NCBI GenBank assembly: GCA_964400725.1
Contig: CAYNVS010000002.1
Location: 62,001-126,000 of the forward strand
DNA: 64,000 bases
From: CAYNVS01 sp964400725
GTDB taxonomy: Bacteria; Myxococcota_A; SURF-8; CAYNVS01
Direction of reading: 5' to 3'
Each line of letters opens with the position of its first letter. Position 1 is the first letter of the stretch. Below are positions 27,001-34,318 of this stretch, one piece after another. The translations under genes and the position numbers were made by a program. The notes under the pieces are model-generated. The model was not told where the DNA came from, made no database searches, and saw nothing but the letters and a program-made list of their open reading frames with translations.

Positions 27001-28543
27001 CGGGCGGCTCGCAGACCTTTTTAACTCCGCCGACGCACGCTCCCGCGACGCACGCTTCGTTAATTACGCAAGGGTTTTCGTCGTCGCACGGGGTATTGTC
27101 GGGCTTTGGACTAAAAGCGTAGGCGTTCTTTTCCGGGTCGCACGTCTCGCACCGGTTTTCTATGTTGTCAACCCCCCGCGACAAGCACAGCCCGCCTATG
27201 AGGCAGTATTCCGGCTCTATTTCGCTCTTGCACGCGCCCGAAGAGCAGCGCTCTTTCGTGCAGAAAAATCCGTCGGACGCGCACGCGCCGCCTTCGTTTA
27301 TCGCGAGACAGCCGTCGCAGCAGTCGTTTACGCCCGCGCAAACGCACCCTTCTCCGAGGCATTCGCCCCCGCGGCAGGAGTCGCCTCCGGTCGCCGGATT
27401 GCCGTCGTCGCAGGCCGTTCCGTCTTCGACGTTATAGTAAACGCACTCGCCGGTCTTCGGGTCGCAGCCGCCGCCGGTTTTGCACGCCGGAGCCGCCGGG
27501 CACTCCTTCGGCTCTCCCGAAACGCATGCGCCGCCGCCGCATTTGTCGGCGATCGTGCATTTGTCCGCGTCTTCGCACGGCGAGCCTTGCGGAAGGTCGG
27601 AGTAATCGTTCCGGTTGGAGGACGGATCGCAGACGCGGCACGGATTGAGCTTCGAGCGCTCGCCTTTCGCGACGCAAACAAAATCAATCAGGCAGTAATC
27701 GGCCGCAAGCTCGCGCTTGCAATATCCTTCCGAGCCGCAGACGTCCGTCGTGCAGTAAACTCCGTCGGGCTCGCACGCGCCGCCCGCATTAATCGGATGG
27801 CAGCCGTCGCAGCACGGGTCGCTCGTTCCGGACGAAACGCATTCGCATCCTGCCGCCGCTCCCTTGCAGACGCCCTTTTTGCACAAGTCGGGCGACGTGT
27901 TCGGATCCGAGTCGTCGCACGCCTTGCCGTCGTCGGCGGGCGAAAAATCGTTTTGCGAAAGGCCGGGACGGCATTCTACGCAGGCGTTTTCGGCGGGGGA
28001 CTGCCCCGTCGAATAGCACGCCCCTCCGACGACGCACGCGCTTGGAAGCGCCGCATGAACGCATTCTCCCGCCAGACAGAACTCGCGGGTGCAGCTCAAA
28101 CCGTCGTCCGCGCAAGCGGAAAATTCGTTTATCGCGTTGCAGCCGTCGCAGCAGTCGTTTACTTCCGAGCACGCGCATAACTTTTCCTCGTCCGCCGCGT
28201 CTTCTTCCGCCGCCTCGTCCGCTTCTTTCTCGTCGGGCGTCTCTTCGTCCGCGTCCGCGGCCTCGGACTCGGCGCAGTCCCCTTCGCACGCCGTTTCATT
28301 CTCAACGGCGTCGTCTTTGTCGCCCGCGTCGATTTCTTCCGAGAGCTCCGCCTCTTCGCCGTCCGCGCCTTCTTCGTCCGCGGCCTCGGCTTCTTCGCTT
28401 TGCTCGAACTCGAAGAAAACGTCCTCGTCTCCCGTGAACGGCGAATTAACGCTCGACTGACCGCAATTCAACGCCGCCGCCGCCAACAGCGCAAGCGCGA
28501 GCGCCTGCGCGACCCATGCCGATCCGTTTTTTAAAGAGCTCAT
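21095..28543 (-). CDS. Giant Cys-rich repeat lipoprotein with FG-GAP/VCBS domain
   Basis: A 2482-residue protein. The lipobox LNC puts the lipid on Cys27. Residues about 30-125 are a highly acidic Glu/Asp/Ala linker. From about 126 to 2080 come dozens of Cys-rich modules of the general form CxxDGLxCTxDxCxxxGxCxHxxxxxxCLIxGxCxxxGxxNPxNxCxxCDPxxxxxxW, probably disulfide-rich and possibly calcium-binding (DG/DD pairs). From about 2090 to 2425 there are FG-GAP-type repeats (DFNRDGYMDFV, DLNGDGFVDLV, DMNGDGYADVV, DLNADGYMDVV, DLNGDKETDVV), which suggest a beta-propeller. A last Cys-rich module ends the protein. It is probably an extended outer-surface stalk with a binding head. GGGAG precedes the ATG. 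Confidence 0.85.
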   Translation of the reverse strand: MSSLKNGSAWVAQALALALLAAAALNCGQSSVNSPFTGDEDVFFEFEQSEEAEAADEEGADGEEAELSEEIDAGDKDDAVENETACEGDCAESEAADADEETPDEKEADEAAEEDAADEEKLCACSEVNDCCDGCNAINEFSACADDGLSCTREFCLAGECVHAALPSACVVGGACYSTGQSPAENACVECRPGLSQNDFSPADDGKACDDSDPNTSPDLCKKGVCKGAAAGCECVSSGTSDPCCDGCHPINAGGACEPDGVYCTTDVCGSEGYCKRELAADYCLIDFVCVAKGERSKLNPCRVCDPSSNRNDYSDLPQGSPCEDADKCTIADKCGGGACVSGEPKECPAAPACKTGGGCDPKTGECVYYNVEDGTACDDGNPATGGDSCRGGECLGEGCVCAGVNDCCDGCLAINEGGACASDGFFCTKERCSSGACKSEIEPEYCLIGGLCLSRGVDNIENRCETCDPEKNAYAFSPKPDNTPCDDENPCVINEACVAGACVGGVKKVCEPPDQCSLNGECNPLSGGCDYGLKPDGTACDDGNPATGGDSCRGGECLGQGCVCAGVNECCDGCLAINEGAACGGDGLACTSDVCAAGICAHKLESASCLIDGACYGAGQTNPQNFCLYCDPEKRQGAWSAKETGAACEDGDLCTTGDACGSGVCISGTRLDCSKPPSVCKLPSECNPSAGVCDYANKPDGTACSDPAAGVNSGNCRAGACVKEGCLCNADDECCDGCFPKNEGGACADDGLACTSDACSAGACGHKLKADSCLIGGACVASGVKNPGNDCQSCDPSKNPRNWTNSSNGSPCDDLDACTKTDACVNGFCVGSDMITCPAANSCRKNGVCDKTTGECSMGDAFPDGTACEDGDKCTLSDKCKSGSCSPGEPKNCLNGVDCVNYVCQPSNGECKPSGTLPDETACDDSLNCNGADKCKNGGCSEHQFPGNLPDACDMKDDCWKDSCSESASAPGYVCAHESLTGTACDDKVYCNGSDVCQAGQCVVHQWPNGMPPACEIADSCKTASCGEGSGGYVCGLENKPDASPCDDASECNGGDYCLDGQCKGHQYPNNIPPDCVSNNECVIDSCQEGSGTHFCVRDSQTLAGSACSDDGLSCTIDKCSAEGYCSHSQIASTACLIGGKCYAQYASNPAAECEWCNPSIIQIAFWPKPREEACSDDGRVCTSDHCDGAGGCQHDVNADSCLINGSCKTNKEVNSSNECQWCAPEQRQFQWSNKPTTERCSSDGYDCTADFCDGLGACAHSLSSSTCLINGACYGAQTKNPSNECQWCDPAASCADFDPYDLSPACAWTNKPSNQPCSPDAYSCTLDKCDGFGECKHDSIEASSCFINNICYPDGTAVAGNDCKYCDPAASQTSWSLRPLNYTCNSDGLACTNDVCDEQGECKHPVQSDKCLINNVCYNADQMQGTTSDATCKACKPALSQTAWSPMPQGTPCETDVYSCTEDKCSNDGRCLHTLAPGTCVISKVCYMHGDVNPDENCKYCNQANPRAWSNKTPGTACLPADGIACTDDVCDANGVCVYKLQPDNCLINNECVISGAANPLNPCQYCDPAKNLSGWTPRPANYGCSDGLACNGADACDDNGTCVHAWPSGLPPACDDANECTADFCVEEPTLPSGYSCSNSAEKMNGAACADGNLCTKNDACENGFCVGKPLNCSDAGECSRSYCDLSTGACVSENMPDGSACQADKNLCTWDYCQNGVCVIGGAPACDDGNVCTTESCDPATGLCVSEKLTSNTECDGNLCTYDKCDKGVCVPGAAGAVNCDAATTSSGDAVVNPACADSVCNPYTGMCEEKKRQAGTSKPVICGLVGMNVKYCQDNPAGYDNACCAIPIIPMGNTCCGAPDPTPEGYTGCCVKNDFGAMVRNPKENAKCEDDGLACTLDFCDANGFCVHQIENGWCVIDAACVASGAINPKNSCESCSPSAADPLTKVTWTKASVGTACDDGNPCTTGDKCFKRSGSGGGGSSEEVYCGGIFNQTVACNDDNPCTVDYCGKDGASCVNEPLKDYAECNDGVAGTINDVCISGVCSHADAGSPPANNGSLPGLPDGYPDLVFSSGEAFFWDKNLGAFSAKKYDYNLRGYRGAKAADFNRDGYMDFVAANMAGDSVIIWGPMSSNKTMTKIATTSARQVCAGDLNGDGFVDLVFVNYSGASQVFFNNRLQPGKFDVSAELDVPGAAASGCAIADMNGDGYADVVVSKNQSGETNGSDLAPAYVFYGGFAYDKSYVFSRRTLTWTDAATDVKASVFSHDFSGARDFSYPELVFAFEKRPYSAVAIETAFGLQTTFLAVKTYSSGQTYLSGAYGTAVFDLNADGYMDVVLSSKLTAAQDGSSYVYYGGSGSTGEYAFTLAAGLSTNSGRGVSLADLNGDKETDVVFAQNAASSKLFWGSSYSSSSNLATTAQIGLDVVAPGDFNKTRGICVCSTPGVCCDGCYSYNDGHYCDEARSKICLSGVCQPMINPFK
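26801..26935 (-). repeat. Internal DNA duplication, copy A
   Basis: A 135-bp segment inside the giant Cys-rich gene, about 96% identical (about five differences by eye) to 27290-27424, offset 489 bp (163 codons). Confidence 0.85.
27290..27424 (-). repeat. Internal DNA duplication, copy B
   Basis: Partner of 26801-26935. The offset is an exact codon multiple, so the duplicated unit is one higher-order protein repeat of 163 residues. Confidence 0.85.
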
Positions 28544-28743
28544 AAATTTCTCCCGTTTTCTACCCTTTATTTAAAACCTGCGCAATTTAAGGTTTTCTCC
28601 TAGTTGACGTTTTTTTTGCGCATATACCGTTGATAATTATAACACACATAAGTTAATTAATTAATGTAATTTTTAACGGTTCGCGCCAAAAATGTTATAT
28701 AATTCGGTTATGAGCCTTTTATTTCCGCCGAAAGGAGGCAAGG

Positions 28744-29709
28744 ATGGGCAGACGACTTAGCGTAATAATTTTTATCGCCGCCGCCGCGCTCGCGCATTCA
28801 TGCTCAAGCGGTTCCAACGCCGAAAAAATAGCGGACTCGATGGACGACGTTCTGACTGAAAGTCTCGCTTTCGACGACGCTCAAACGGTAGAAGGGGCGC
28901 CGCCCCCCGAAAGCGGCTCGGCGGAAGCCCCGCAGATTTCCCAGACGCCTCAGATTTCCGAAACGCGGATGGGACAGAGCTTTTTGACGACCGTTGCCCC
29001 AAGCCCGGCGACGGACGGCGAAACGATGGATTTGATTGTTTACGTAGGCAAGGCAAAAAAGCATTTGGCAATTAAAAAAACGATTGCGGACGGCAAAATA
29101 ACTCTGACGGGCGTTTTAAAAACGAACAATCAAGCGCTGCGCGGCCTGACGTTCAACGTCGCATTGGCCTTGAGAAACTCGAAAGGACTCGTAGGCCCGT
29201 ACAAAAAAATTATTTTCAAGGTCGCGGATTTAGATCCGCTTGAGGCAGGCGACGACCTGTTGAAGGACGCGCTGGATATAGCCGTAAGCTGGATCGGTTC
29301 GGGCAGGCCGCCGGGAGTAAGCGATTCGTCGGTTCCGCAAATCGCGGGGCTGGCTTACGCCCCTGCCATACTTTCGCTGGGACGCGTCGATTCGATAGGA
29401 ATTTCCGCGACGGCGGACAACAAGACGAACGTCGCGGCCGTATTGATGAGCCTTCCGGCGGCGGACGGCTATCTGCGGATTACGGCATTTGAGAAAGTCC
29501 CGCAGAACGGGAGCGACGGCTTCGACTATTACGTCGCGTTCGCGCTGAATAAAACGTCGCTGCTGAACATGCATTTGGTCGTTTTACTGGCGTTGGAGGG
29601 GAACGACGGGCGCAACGGGTTGTGGTATCCGTGGGAGTTCGACGTGAGGGAGGGCGTGTTGGACGGGGATTTCGATATTAGTCTCGAAACGGATATAAAT
29701 TTGAGGTAG
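28744..29709 (+). CDS. Lipoprotein, unknown function
   Basis: A 321-residue protein with the lipobox LAHSC (Cys20), a Pro/Ser/Gln-rich linker with the direct repeat PQISQTPQISET around residue 65, then a mixed alpha/beta body without a family I recognise. AAGGAGG lies 5 nt before the ATG. It is divergent from the giant Cys-rich lipoprotein across a 200-nt AT-rich gap, so the two may share regulation and be partners at the surface (inference only). Confidence 0.75.
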   Translation: MGRRLSVIIFIAAAALAHSCSSGSNAEKIADSMDDVLTESLAFDDAQTVEGAPPPESGSAEAPQISQTPQISETRMGQSFLTTVAPSPATDGETMDLIVYVGKAKKHLAIKKTIADGKITLTGVLKTNNQALRGLTFNVALALRNSKGLVGPYKKIIFKVADLDPLEAGDDLLKDALDIAVSWIGSGRPPGVSDSSVPQIAGLAYAPAILSLGRVDSIGISATADNKTNVAAVLMSLPAADGYLRITAFEKVPQNGSDGFDYYVAFALNKTSLLNMHLVVLLALEGNDGRNGLWYPWEFDVREGVLDGDFDISLETDINLR

Positions 29710-29753
29710 GCCGATTAGTCTGCGAATAATTTGAAAAATGGAAATTTCGCATT

Positions 29754-29781
29754 TTGCTTGCGGACGATTTTAATATATTAT
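29754..29781 (+). promoter_or_regulatory. Candidate promoter for the lipid-kinase/PP2C unit
   Basis: TTGCTT, a 16-bp spacer and TATTAT, 46 nt before the ATG at 29827. Confidence 0.4.
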
Positions 29782-29826
29782 ATTCAAATTACGGCGTCTC
29801 TTTCTAATTTTTAACACGGAGGCTGC

Positions 29827-30759
29827 ATGCCCGGCATAGGAGTAATTAACAATCCGCGTTCGCGGCAAAACCGGAAGAACCCGGACAGAATAAACACGCT
29901 CGGGTATATTCTCGGCAAACGCGGGCAGAACGTAACCACCCCCGACCTGCAGACTCTCGCGGAGGTGGCCGAAGAATTTAAAAGGAACGAAATAGACATT
30001 CTTGCGATTAACGGAGGAGACGGCAGCAATCACGTTACGCTGACGACGTTCATCGAAATTTACGGCGACAAGCCGCTCCCGACGATAGCCCTCATGCGCG
30101 GCGGAACTTACAACACAATATCCAACGCGCTCGGCATCAAAGGAACGCCCGAATCGATTATGTTCAACCTCGTCGATAAATACCACAACGGCCTTCCGTT
30201 CGAGACCGTGGACGTGAACCTTATGAACGTCATGGGGCGGTACGGATTTATTTTCGGCAACGGCGTGGTGGGCAACTTCATGGACTCGTATTACGAGGGC
30301 GGCCCTCCTACGGTCGCAAGCGGCGCAAAGGTTTTTTTCAACGGGGTTAAAAGCGGCCTGACGGGCGGCGAGCTGCATAAAAAATGGTTTAAACAAATTA
30401 CCGGCGACGTCGTCGTCGACGGCGTTCCGCTGCCGCGCAAAGAGTTCTTCGCGCTTTTGTGCATGACTATCAAAGAGATAGGTTTGGGCTTCAAACCGGC
30501 CTACAGAGCCAACGAAGAGCCAGACACGATGCACTTTATTGGAATTTTCTGCTCCGCCGGAGAGCTTATAAAAGAGCTTCCGAGAATGAGGCTTGGCCGC
30601 CCTTGGCATCCTGAGAAAGCGTTCGACATGCTCGCCAAGGAAGTTAAGTTCAATCTTACCGAGCCGTTTTCTTACACGATCGACGGGGATATGCACAGAC
30701 ACGAGGAAGGGCCGTTCGTCATTAAAGTCGGCCCGCGTTTGAAAGTTATAAGGGGTTAG
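29827..30759 (+). CDS. Diacylglycerol/sphingosine kinase-family protein
   Basis: A 310-residue DAGK-catalytic-fold protein. NNPRSRQN near residue 8 and INGGDGSNHVTLTTF near residue 59 (the GGDGT signature with Ser for Thr) mark the nucleotide site; the C-terminal half has YTIDGDMHRHEEGPF, matching the DGE-like segment that closes the lipid site. It probably phosphorylates a lipid alcohol, with ATP as donor. GGAGG sits before the ATG. PP2C follows after 1 nt, so they are co-transcribed. Confidence 0.85.
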   Translation: MPGIGVINNPRSRQNRKNPDRINTLGYILGKRGQNVTTPDLQTLAEVAEEFKRNEIDILAINGGDGSNHVTLTTFIEIYGDKPLPTIALMRGGTYNTISNALGIKGTPESIMFNLVDKYHNGLPFETVDVNLMNVMGRYGFIFGNGVVGNFMDSYYEGGPPTVASGAKVFFNGVKSGLTGGELHKKWFKQITGDVVVDGVPLPRKEFFALLCMTIKEIGLGFKPAYRANEEPDTMHFIGIFCSAGELIKELPRMRLGRPWHPEKAFDMLAKEVKFNLTEPFSYTIDGDMHRHEEGPFVIKVGPRLKVIRG

Positions 30760-30760
30760 T

Positions 30761-31546
30761 ATGGAACCGCGAAAAGACGCCGTAAAATACCGTTTCGAGT
30801 CCGCCGGCTTTACGCACGTCGGAATGAAGAGGGAAATCAACGAGGACAGCTATTCTATAGCCGAATCGGAGCGCCTTTTTATTACGGCGGACGGAATGGG
30901 AGGGCATAATTCAGGGGAAATTGCAAGTAAAATAGCGATTGAGACGATAACGAACTTCTTTAAAGCCACCAGCCTCGACGAAGAGCTGACTTGGCCGTAC
31001 AACATCGACGCGGGACTTTCCATGGCCGAAAACCGGCTGATGGTTTCAATAAAACTGGCCAACTCGCGCATCTACGAAATAAGCCGTAAAAACGTTTCCT
31101 TCACCGGCATGGGAACGACTATTGTCGCCGCCTATCTAGAAGACGAAACGCTTTACATCGGCCATGTAGGCGATTCCCGCGCTTACCGCCTGCGCGAGAA
31201 CAAGCTGACGCAGCTTACCGAGGATCACTCGCTGCTGAATCAGGCAAAAAAATACCGCCGCATGACCGACGAGGAAATCGCCAATTTTCCTCAAAAAAAC
31301 GTGATTATCCGCGCGCTCGGAATTAAAGAGGAAGTGGAAGTCGATTTGCTTCGTCATCACGTCCAAAGCGGCGATTTGTACCTTTTCTGCACCGACGGCC
31401 TGTCGGGCATGGCTCCCGACGACGAGATAATGCAGATATTGCGAGCGCACAAAGACCTTAAACTAGCCGCGAACATGCTGATTCAAGCGGCAAATTCGCA
31501 CGGCGGCAAAGACAATATAACCGTCGTGCTGCTGCGCGTCGTTTAA
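30761..31546 (+). CDS. PP2C-family Ser/Thr protein phosphatase
   Basis: A 261-residue stand-alone PP2C. Metal-binding motifs: REINEDS near residue 26, ITADGMGGHNSGE near 44-56, HVGDSRAYRL near 130, CTDGLSGMAPDDE near 210 and GGKDNITVVLLRV at the C-terminus, all intact. There is no membrane segment. AGGGG precedes the ATG, overlapping the end of the lipid-kinase gene. It reverses Hanks-type kinase phosphorylation; no cognate kinase is in the window. Confidence 0.95.
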   Translation: MEPRKDAVKYRFESAGFTHVGMKREINEDSYSIAESERLFITADGMGGHNSGEIASKIAIETITNFFKATSLDEELTWPYNIDAGLSMAENRLMVSIKLANSRIYEISRKNVSFTGMGTTIVAAYLEDETLYIGHVGDSRAYRLRENKLTQLTEDHSLLNQAKKYRRMTDEEIANFPQKNVIIRALGIKEEVEVDLLRHHVQSGDLYLFCTDGLSGMAPDDEIMQILRAHKDLKLAANMLIQAANSHGGKDNITVVLLRVV

Positions 31547-31592
31547 CCGTTCGACGCGAGCGGTTTGGCGGCCTGCGCCTTTGCGGTGAAAC

Positions 31593-32882
31593 ATGAAACA
31601 TTTGCACTTCGACGTTTGCGGCGGAGCCGCGGGCGACATGATTCTCGCCTCGCTGCTCGATTTGGGGCTGGACGAGGCCGCTCTTTTAGAAATAATCGGC
31701 CGCTTTAAACCCGCGTTGGATTTTTCGCTTTCAATCGAAAAAACGACGGTAAAAGGGTTCGCCGGAACCCGATGCCGGGTTGACATAGGAGACGAGGAAG
31801 CCCATTCGAGTCATTTAACCGCGGACGACGAAGCGGAAGAGCTTCATTCCAGCCGTTCGCATCATTCCGGAGACGAAGCTCGTCATAACCATGATTCCCA
31901 TGGCGGACATTCTCGCGGAGCGACGTTCGCCGAAATTCAAAACGTTATCCGCTCCGCAAAAATGCCGGAGGAGGCCGAGCGCAAAGCTCTCGAAACATTC
32001 GAGCTGCTTGCGAGAGCGGAAGCCGCGGTTCACGGCAAAAGTCTATGCGACGTTCATTTTCACGAAGTCGGCGCGGTCGATTCCATAATCGACGTTTGCG
32101 CGGTCTGCGCCGGTATTTTTCTTCTTAAACCGGCGCGGATTACCTGCTCGCCTCTTCCCGCGGCGCGCGGTTTTGCAAAGAGCGCGCACGGCCTTATTCC
32201 GGTTCCGGCGCCCGCGACGCTGCAAATACTAAAAGGGGTTCCGCTGATCGGAACCGACGCCGAAGGCGAACTCGTAACTCCCACCGCCGCGGCGCTTTTC
32301 AAAGCTCACGCCGAAGAGTTCGTTTCGTTCCCGTCGGGGCTGCTCTCCGGCGTCGGAACGGGGCTGGGGCGCAAAACTTTTGAAGGCCGCAACAACCTCA
32401 TGCGCGCGCTGACTTTCGAGGACGCGGCGCCCGCGTTTGAAGCGAACGACGAAGTTACGGAGCTTTCCGCGGCGTTGGACGACGTCGCGCCCGCTTTTTT
32501 GGCGTCCTGCGCAAGGCGGCTTCTGGACGAAGGCGCTCTCGACGCGTGGATAACGCCCATAGTTATGAAAAAAGGGCGCCCCGGCTTCGAGCTTACGGCG
32601 CTCTGTCGGAACGAAGACGCTCATAAAATTTCGGGAGCCGTTTTTGCGGAAACCAAGACGCTTGGAATGAGAATTAAGAAAGTCGGGCGGCTTGTTTTAA
32701 AGCGGGGCTTCGACGAAGTGGAAACCCCTTACGGCAAAGCGCGCCGCAAACTGCGCTATCTGCCCGGACGCGAAAAACCCGAAGCGTTTCCGGAGCTGGA
32801 CGACTGCGAGCGCTTGGGGCGCATATCCGGCGTCTCCGCAAACGAAGTGTACGCCGCGGCGAAATCGGTCGAAAAGAAATAA
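31593..32882 (+). CDS. larC: Nickel insertion protein LarC (pyridinium-bisthiocarboxylate mononucleotide nickel chelatase)
   Basis: LarC inserts nickel into the pincer cofactor of lactate racemase-type enzymes in a CTP-dependent step (established for LarC). A 429-residue single frame: FDVCGGAAGDMILASLLDLG at the N-terminus, a His-rich loop at about 70-108 (SSHL, SRSHHSGDEARHNHDSHGGHS), VHFHEVGAVDSIIDV, and GVGTGLGRKTFEGRNNLMR. In some species larC needs a programmed frameshift; here it is one uninterrupted ORF. LarA, LarB and LarE are not in the window. The stop codon touches the last phage-module gene with no spacer. Confidence 0.93.
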   Translation: MKHLHFDVCGGAAGDMILASLLDLGLDEAALLEIIGRFKPALDFSLSIEKTTVKGFAGTRCRVDIGDEEAHSSHLTADDEAEELHSSRSHHSGDEARHNHDSHGGHSRGATFAEIQNVIRSAKMPEEAERKALETFELLARAEAAVHGKSLCDVHFHEVGAVDSIIDVCAVCAGIFLLKPARITCSPLPAARGFAKSAHGLIPVPAPATLQILKGVPLIGTDAEGELVTPTAAALFKAHAEEFVSFPSGLLSGVGTGLGRKTFEGRNNLMRALTFEDAAPAFEANDEVTELSAALDDVAPAFLASCARRLLDEGALDAWITPIVMKKGRPGFELTALCRNEDAHKISGAVFAETKTLGMRIKKVGRLVLKRGFDEVETPYGKARRKLRYLPGREKPEAFPELDDCERLGRISGVSANEVYAAAKSVEKK

Positions 32883-33095
32883 TCAAGGCCTGCGCGCCTC
32901 GCGGTAGCTCTTGCACTCCTCGCGCGTTATCTGGCTGCGTCTGATGTCCTTTACGTCCTCCTTTATTTCCTTCACGTCTTCTTTCACCGAATCGATGGAC
33001 GCTTTGACCTCCGAGGAGTAATATTTCATAAAAATGCCCGCAAGGCTTATTATTAAGCCTAAAGCCGCGTTGACGATTATACCTGCCGTTTCCAT
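32883..33095 (-). CDS. Small membrane protein with coiled coil (holin/XhlA-like)
   Basis: A 70-residue protein with one membrane helix at about 5-25 and then a heptad-rich segment (SIDSVKEDVKEIKEDVKDI). The size and layout resemble XhlA/haemolysin-type phage lysis accessories, but in reverse order (membrane helix first). AAGGAGG precedes the ATG. It is the last gene of the module and abuts the larC stop, so there is no room for a terminator. Confidence 0.6.
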   Translation of the reverse strand: METAGIIVNAALGLIISLAGIFMKYYSSEVKASIDSVKEDVKEIKEDVKDIRRSQITREECKSYREARRP

Positions 33096-33105
33096 TCCTT
33101 CCTCC

Positions 33106-33903
33106 TTACGCCTGCATTTCGTAAATTTGCGCGCCGAAATAATAAAATTCCTTCGCGTACGTTTGGTCCGCGTCCGATTTCGCCGCCAACGCGACGCGCA
33201 AGTCCCTGTTCTTAGTCAACGCTTCTCCGTTGGGCGCGACGGGCAATATCAAATCGACCGTCGTTCTTTCCGGAAGCGCCGGAAGCTCTGAGGTTGCGGG
33301 CGCTATTTCCGAGACTAGACACCCCTCTATCGGCCGCCATTCGTCGTCGAAGACGCAGGCCGCGATTCTAACGGGCGTCGCAAGCGCGTTCTTTACGGCA
33401 AACCCTTCTAACGATACCGAAAGCCTGTTCGTCCCGCGCCTCGCCCTTATCGAAAAGCTCGCCGCGTAAAGCGCCGGGTGATCCGCGTTCTTAGTCGTCC
33501 AAGATATTTTGCGGCACGGCGCGCAGGCGTCCGCGCTTTCGCTTAAAAATTCAAGCGAAACCGCTCCGTCGGAATGCGTCCATCCGTCGAGCTCGAACGG
33601 AAGAGCCGGAAGCCTCGTCCCCAGGCCGAAGGCGACCGTCGAACCCAGAAAAACGCCGTGCGAATACGCCGCTCCGCCCGCGGAAATCACGCCGGAATGG
33701 TCGTGCGGATAAAACCGTTCGGAAGCGCCGTCGAGCGTTTTTTCCGATTTCCCCGGCGCGGCGCCGGCCGTAACGAGCTCGAACAAATGGCTGACGCTTT
33801 GATTCAAGCGCAAAAAAAGCCCGGCGCTCGCCGGTTTGCCCGTTTGAAACGCGGCGTCGTCGGGGTTGGAAACGGACAGTTTGTCCGGAACGTATTTAGA
33901 CAT
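33106..33903 (-). CDS. Phage-module virion-associated protein, unknown role
   Basis: A 265-residue, Ala/Ser-rich, predicted beta-rich protein with FYPHDHSGVISAGGAAYSHGV near residue 65. An HDHSG segment of this kind occurs in phage fibre/tail appendage proteins. AAGGAGG precedes the ATG. It lies downstream of the hub and the antitoxin gene, where tail appendage genes usually sit. No catalytic motif. Confidence 0.6.
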   Translation of the reverse strand: MSKYVPDKLSVSNPDDAAFQTGKPASAGLFLRLNQSVSHLFELVTAGAAPGKSEKTLDGASERFYPHDHSGVISAGGAAYSHGVFLGSTVAFGLGTRLPALPFELDGWTHSDGAVSLEFLSESADACAPCRKISWTTKNADHPALYAASFSIRARRGTNRLSVSLEGFAVKNALATPVRIAACVFDDEWRPIEGCLVSEIAPATSELPALPERTTVDLILPVAPNGEALTKNRDLRVALAAKSDADQTYAKEFYYFGAQIYEMQA

Positions 33904-33990
33904 AAGTCAACCTCCTTTATATTGTTTGATTTAACGGCCCGCGCGACGCGCAGAGCCTCGCCCTTCAGAATATTTTTTCAGCCGCCTAGT

Positions 33991-34257
33991 TCAGGCCGCT
34001 TTTTTAGGCTTCAACTGGCGCTTAACGTCGTCCCATGAAATCGCGCCGCTCTTAAGCGCCGCCGCGAGCGCGTTCATCGCATCGGCCACGTCCGGACTGT
34101 TCGAGGCCATTTCGATTTTTTTCAAGTCGTCTATCGGAACGATTGCGGCCACGTCCTTTCCGCGTCTGGTCAGAGTTATTCTTTGCGCTCCGAACGCCGC
34201 CTTATTGACGATTTCGGAAAACTTTTCTCTCGCTTCGACGGTCGTTATTTTAATCAT
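33991..34257 (-). CDS. Phd/YefM-family antitoxin, solitary
   Basis: An 88-residue protein from the ATG at 34257 (GGAG at 7-nt spacing; the upstream start at 34293 would lie inside the operator). Phd/YefM fold: MIKITTVEAREKFSEIVNKAAFG, then ITRRGK-like LTRRGKDVAAIVPIDDLKKIE, then a variable helical tail where a toxin would bind. No RelE/Doc/YoeB-type toxin gene is adjacent: the neighbours are the hub and virion protein genes. It may act as an orphan repressor, neutralise a toxin elsewhere, or protect against host TA systems. Confidence 0.88.
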   Translation of the reverse strand: MIKITTVEAREKFSEIVNKAAFGAQRITLTRRGKDVAAIVPIDDLKKIEMASNSPDVADAMNALAAALKSGAISWDDVKRQLKPKKAA

Positions 34258-34273
34258 TTCGTTCTCCTTTGCG

Positions 34274-34296
34274 TAATTGTACATTATGTACAATTA
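34274..34296. promoter_or_regulatory. Perfect 23-bp TGTACA palindrome, antitoxin operator
   Basis: Arms TAATTGTACAT and ATGTACAATTA around a single central T, 16 nt upstream of the phd-like start. The arms hold two TGTACA cores 9 bp apart, as expected for YefM/Phd autoregulation. Confidence 0.8.
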
Positions 34297-34318
34297 TGCA
34301 GGAATGTAAAGTTCGCCG

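Noticed and set aside
24000..28200. Regular repeats that could be taken for a CRISPR array
   Set aside because: Periodicity is that of codons for Cys-rich protein modules, with no short identical repeats and unique spacers, and no cas genes.
29770..30840. 356-residue minus-strand ORF opposite the lipid-kinase gene
   Set aside because: The plus strand carries clear DAGK motifs; this frame is a shadow.
33000..34300. Complete toxin-antitoxin pair
   Set aside because: Only the antitoxin is recognisable; neither neighbour looks like a RelE, YoeB, Doc or HicA toxin.
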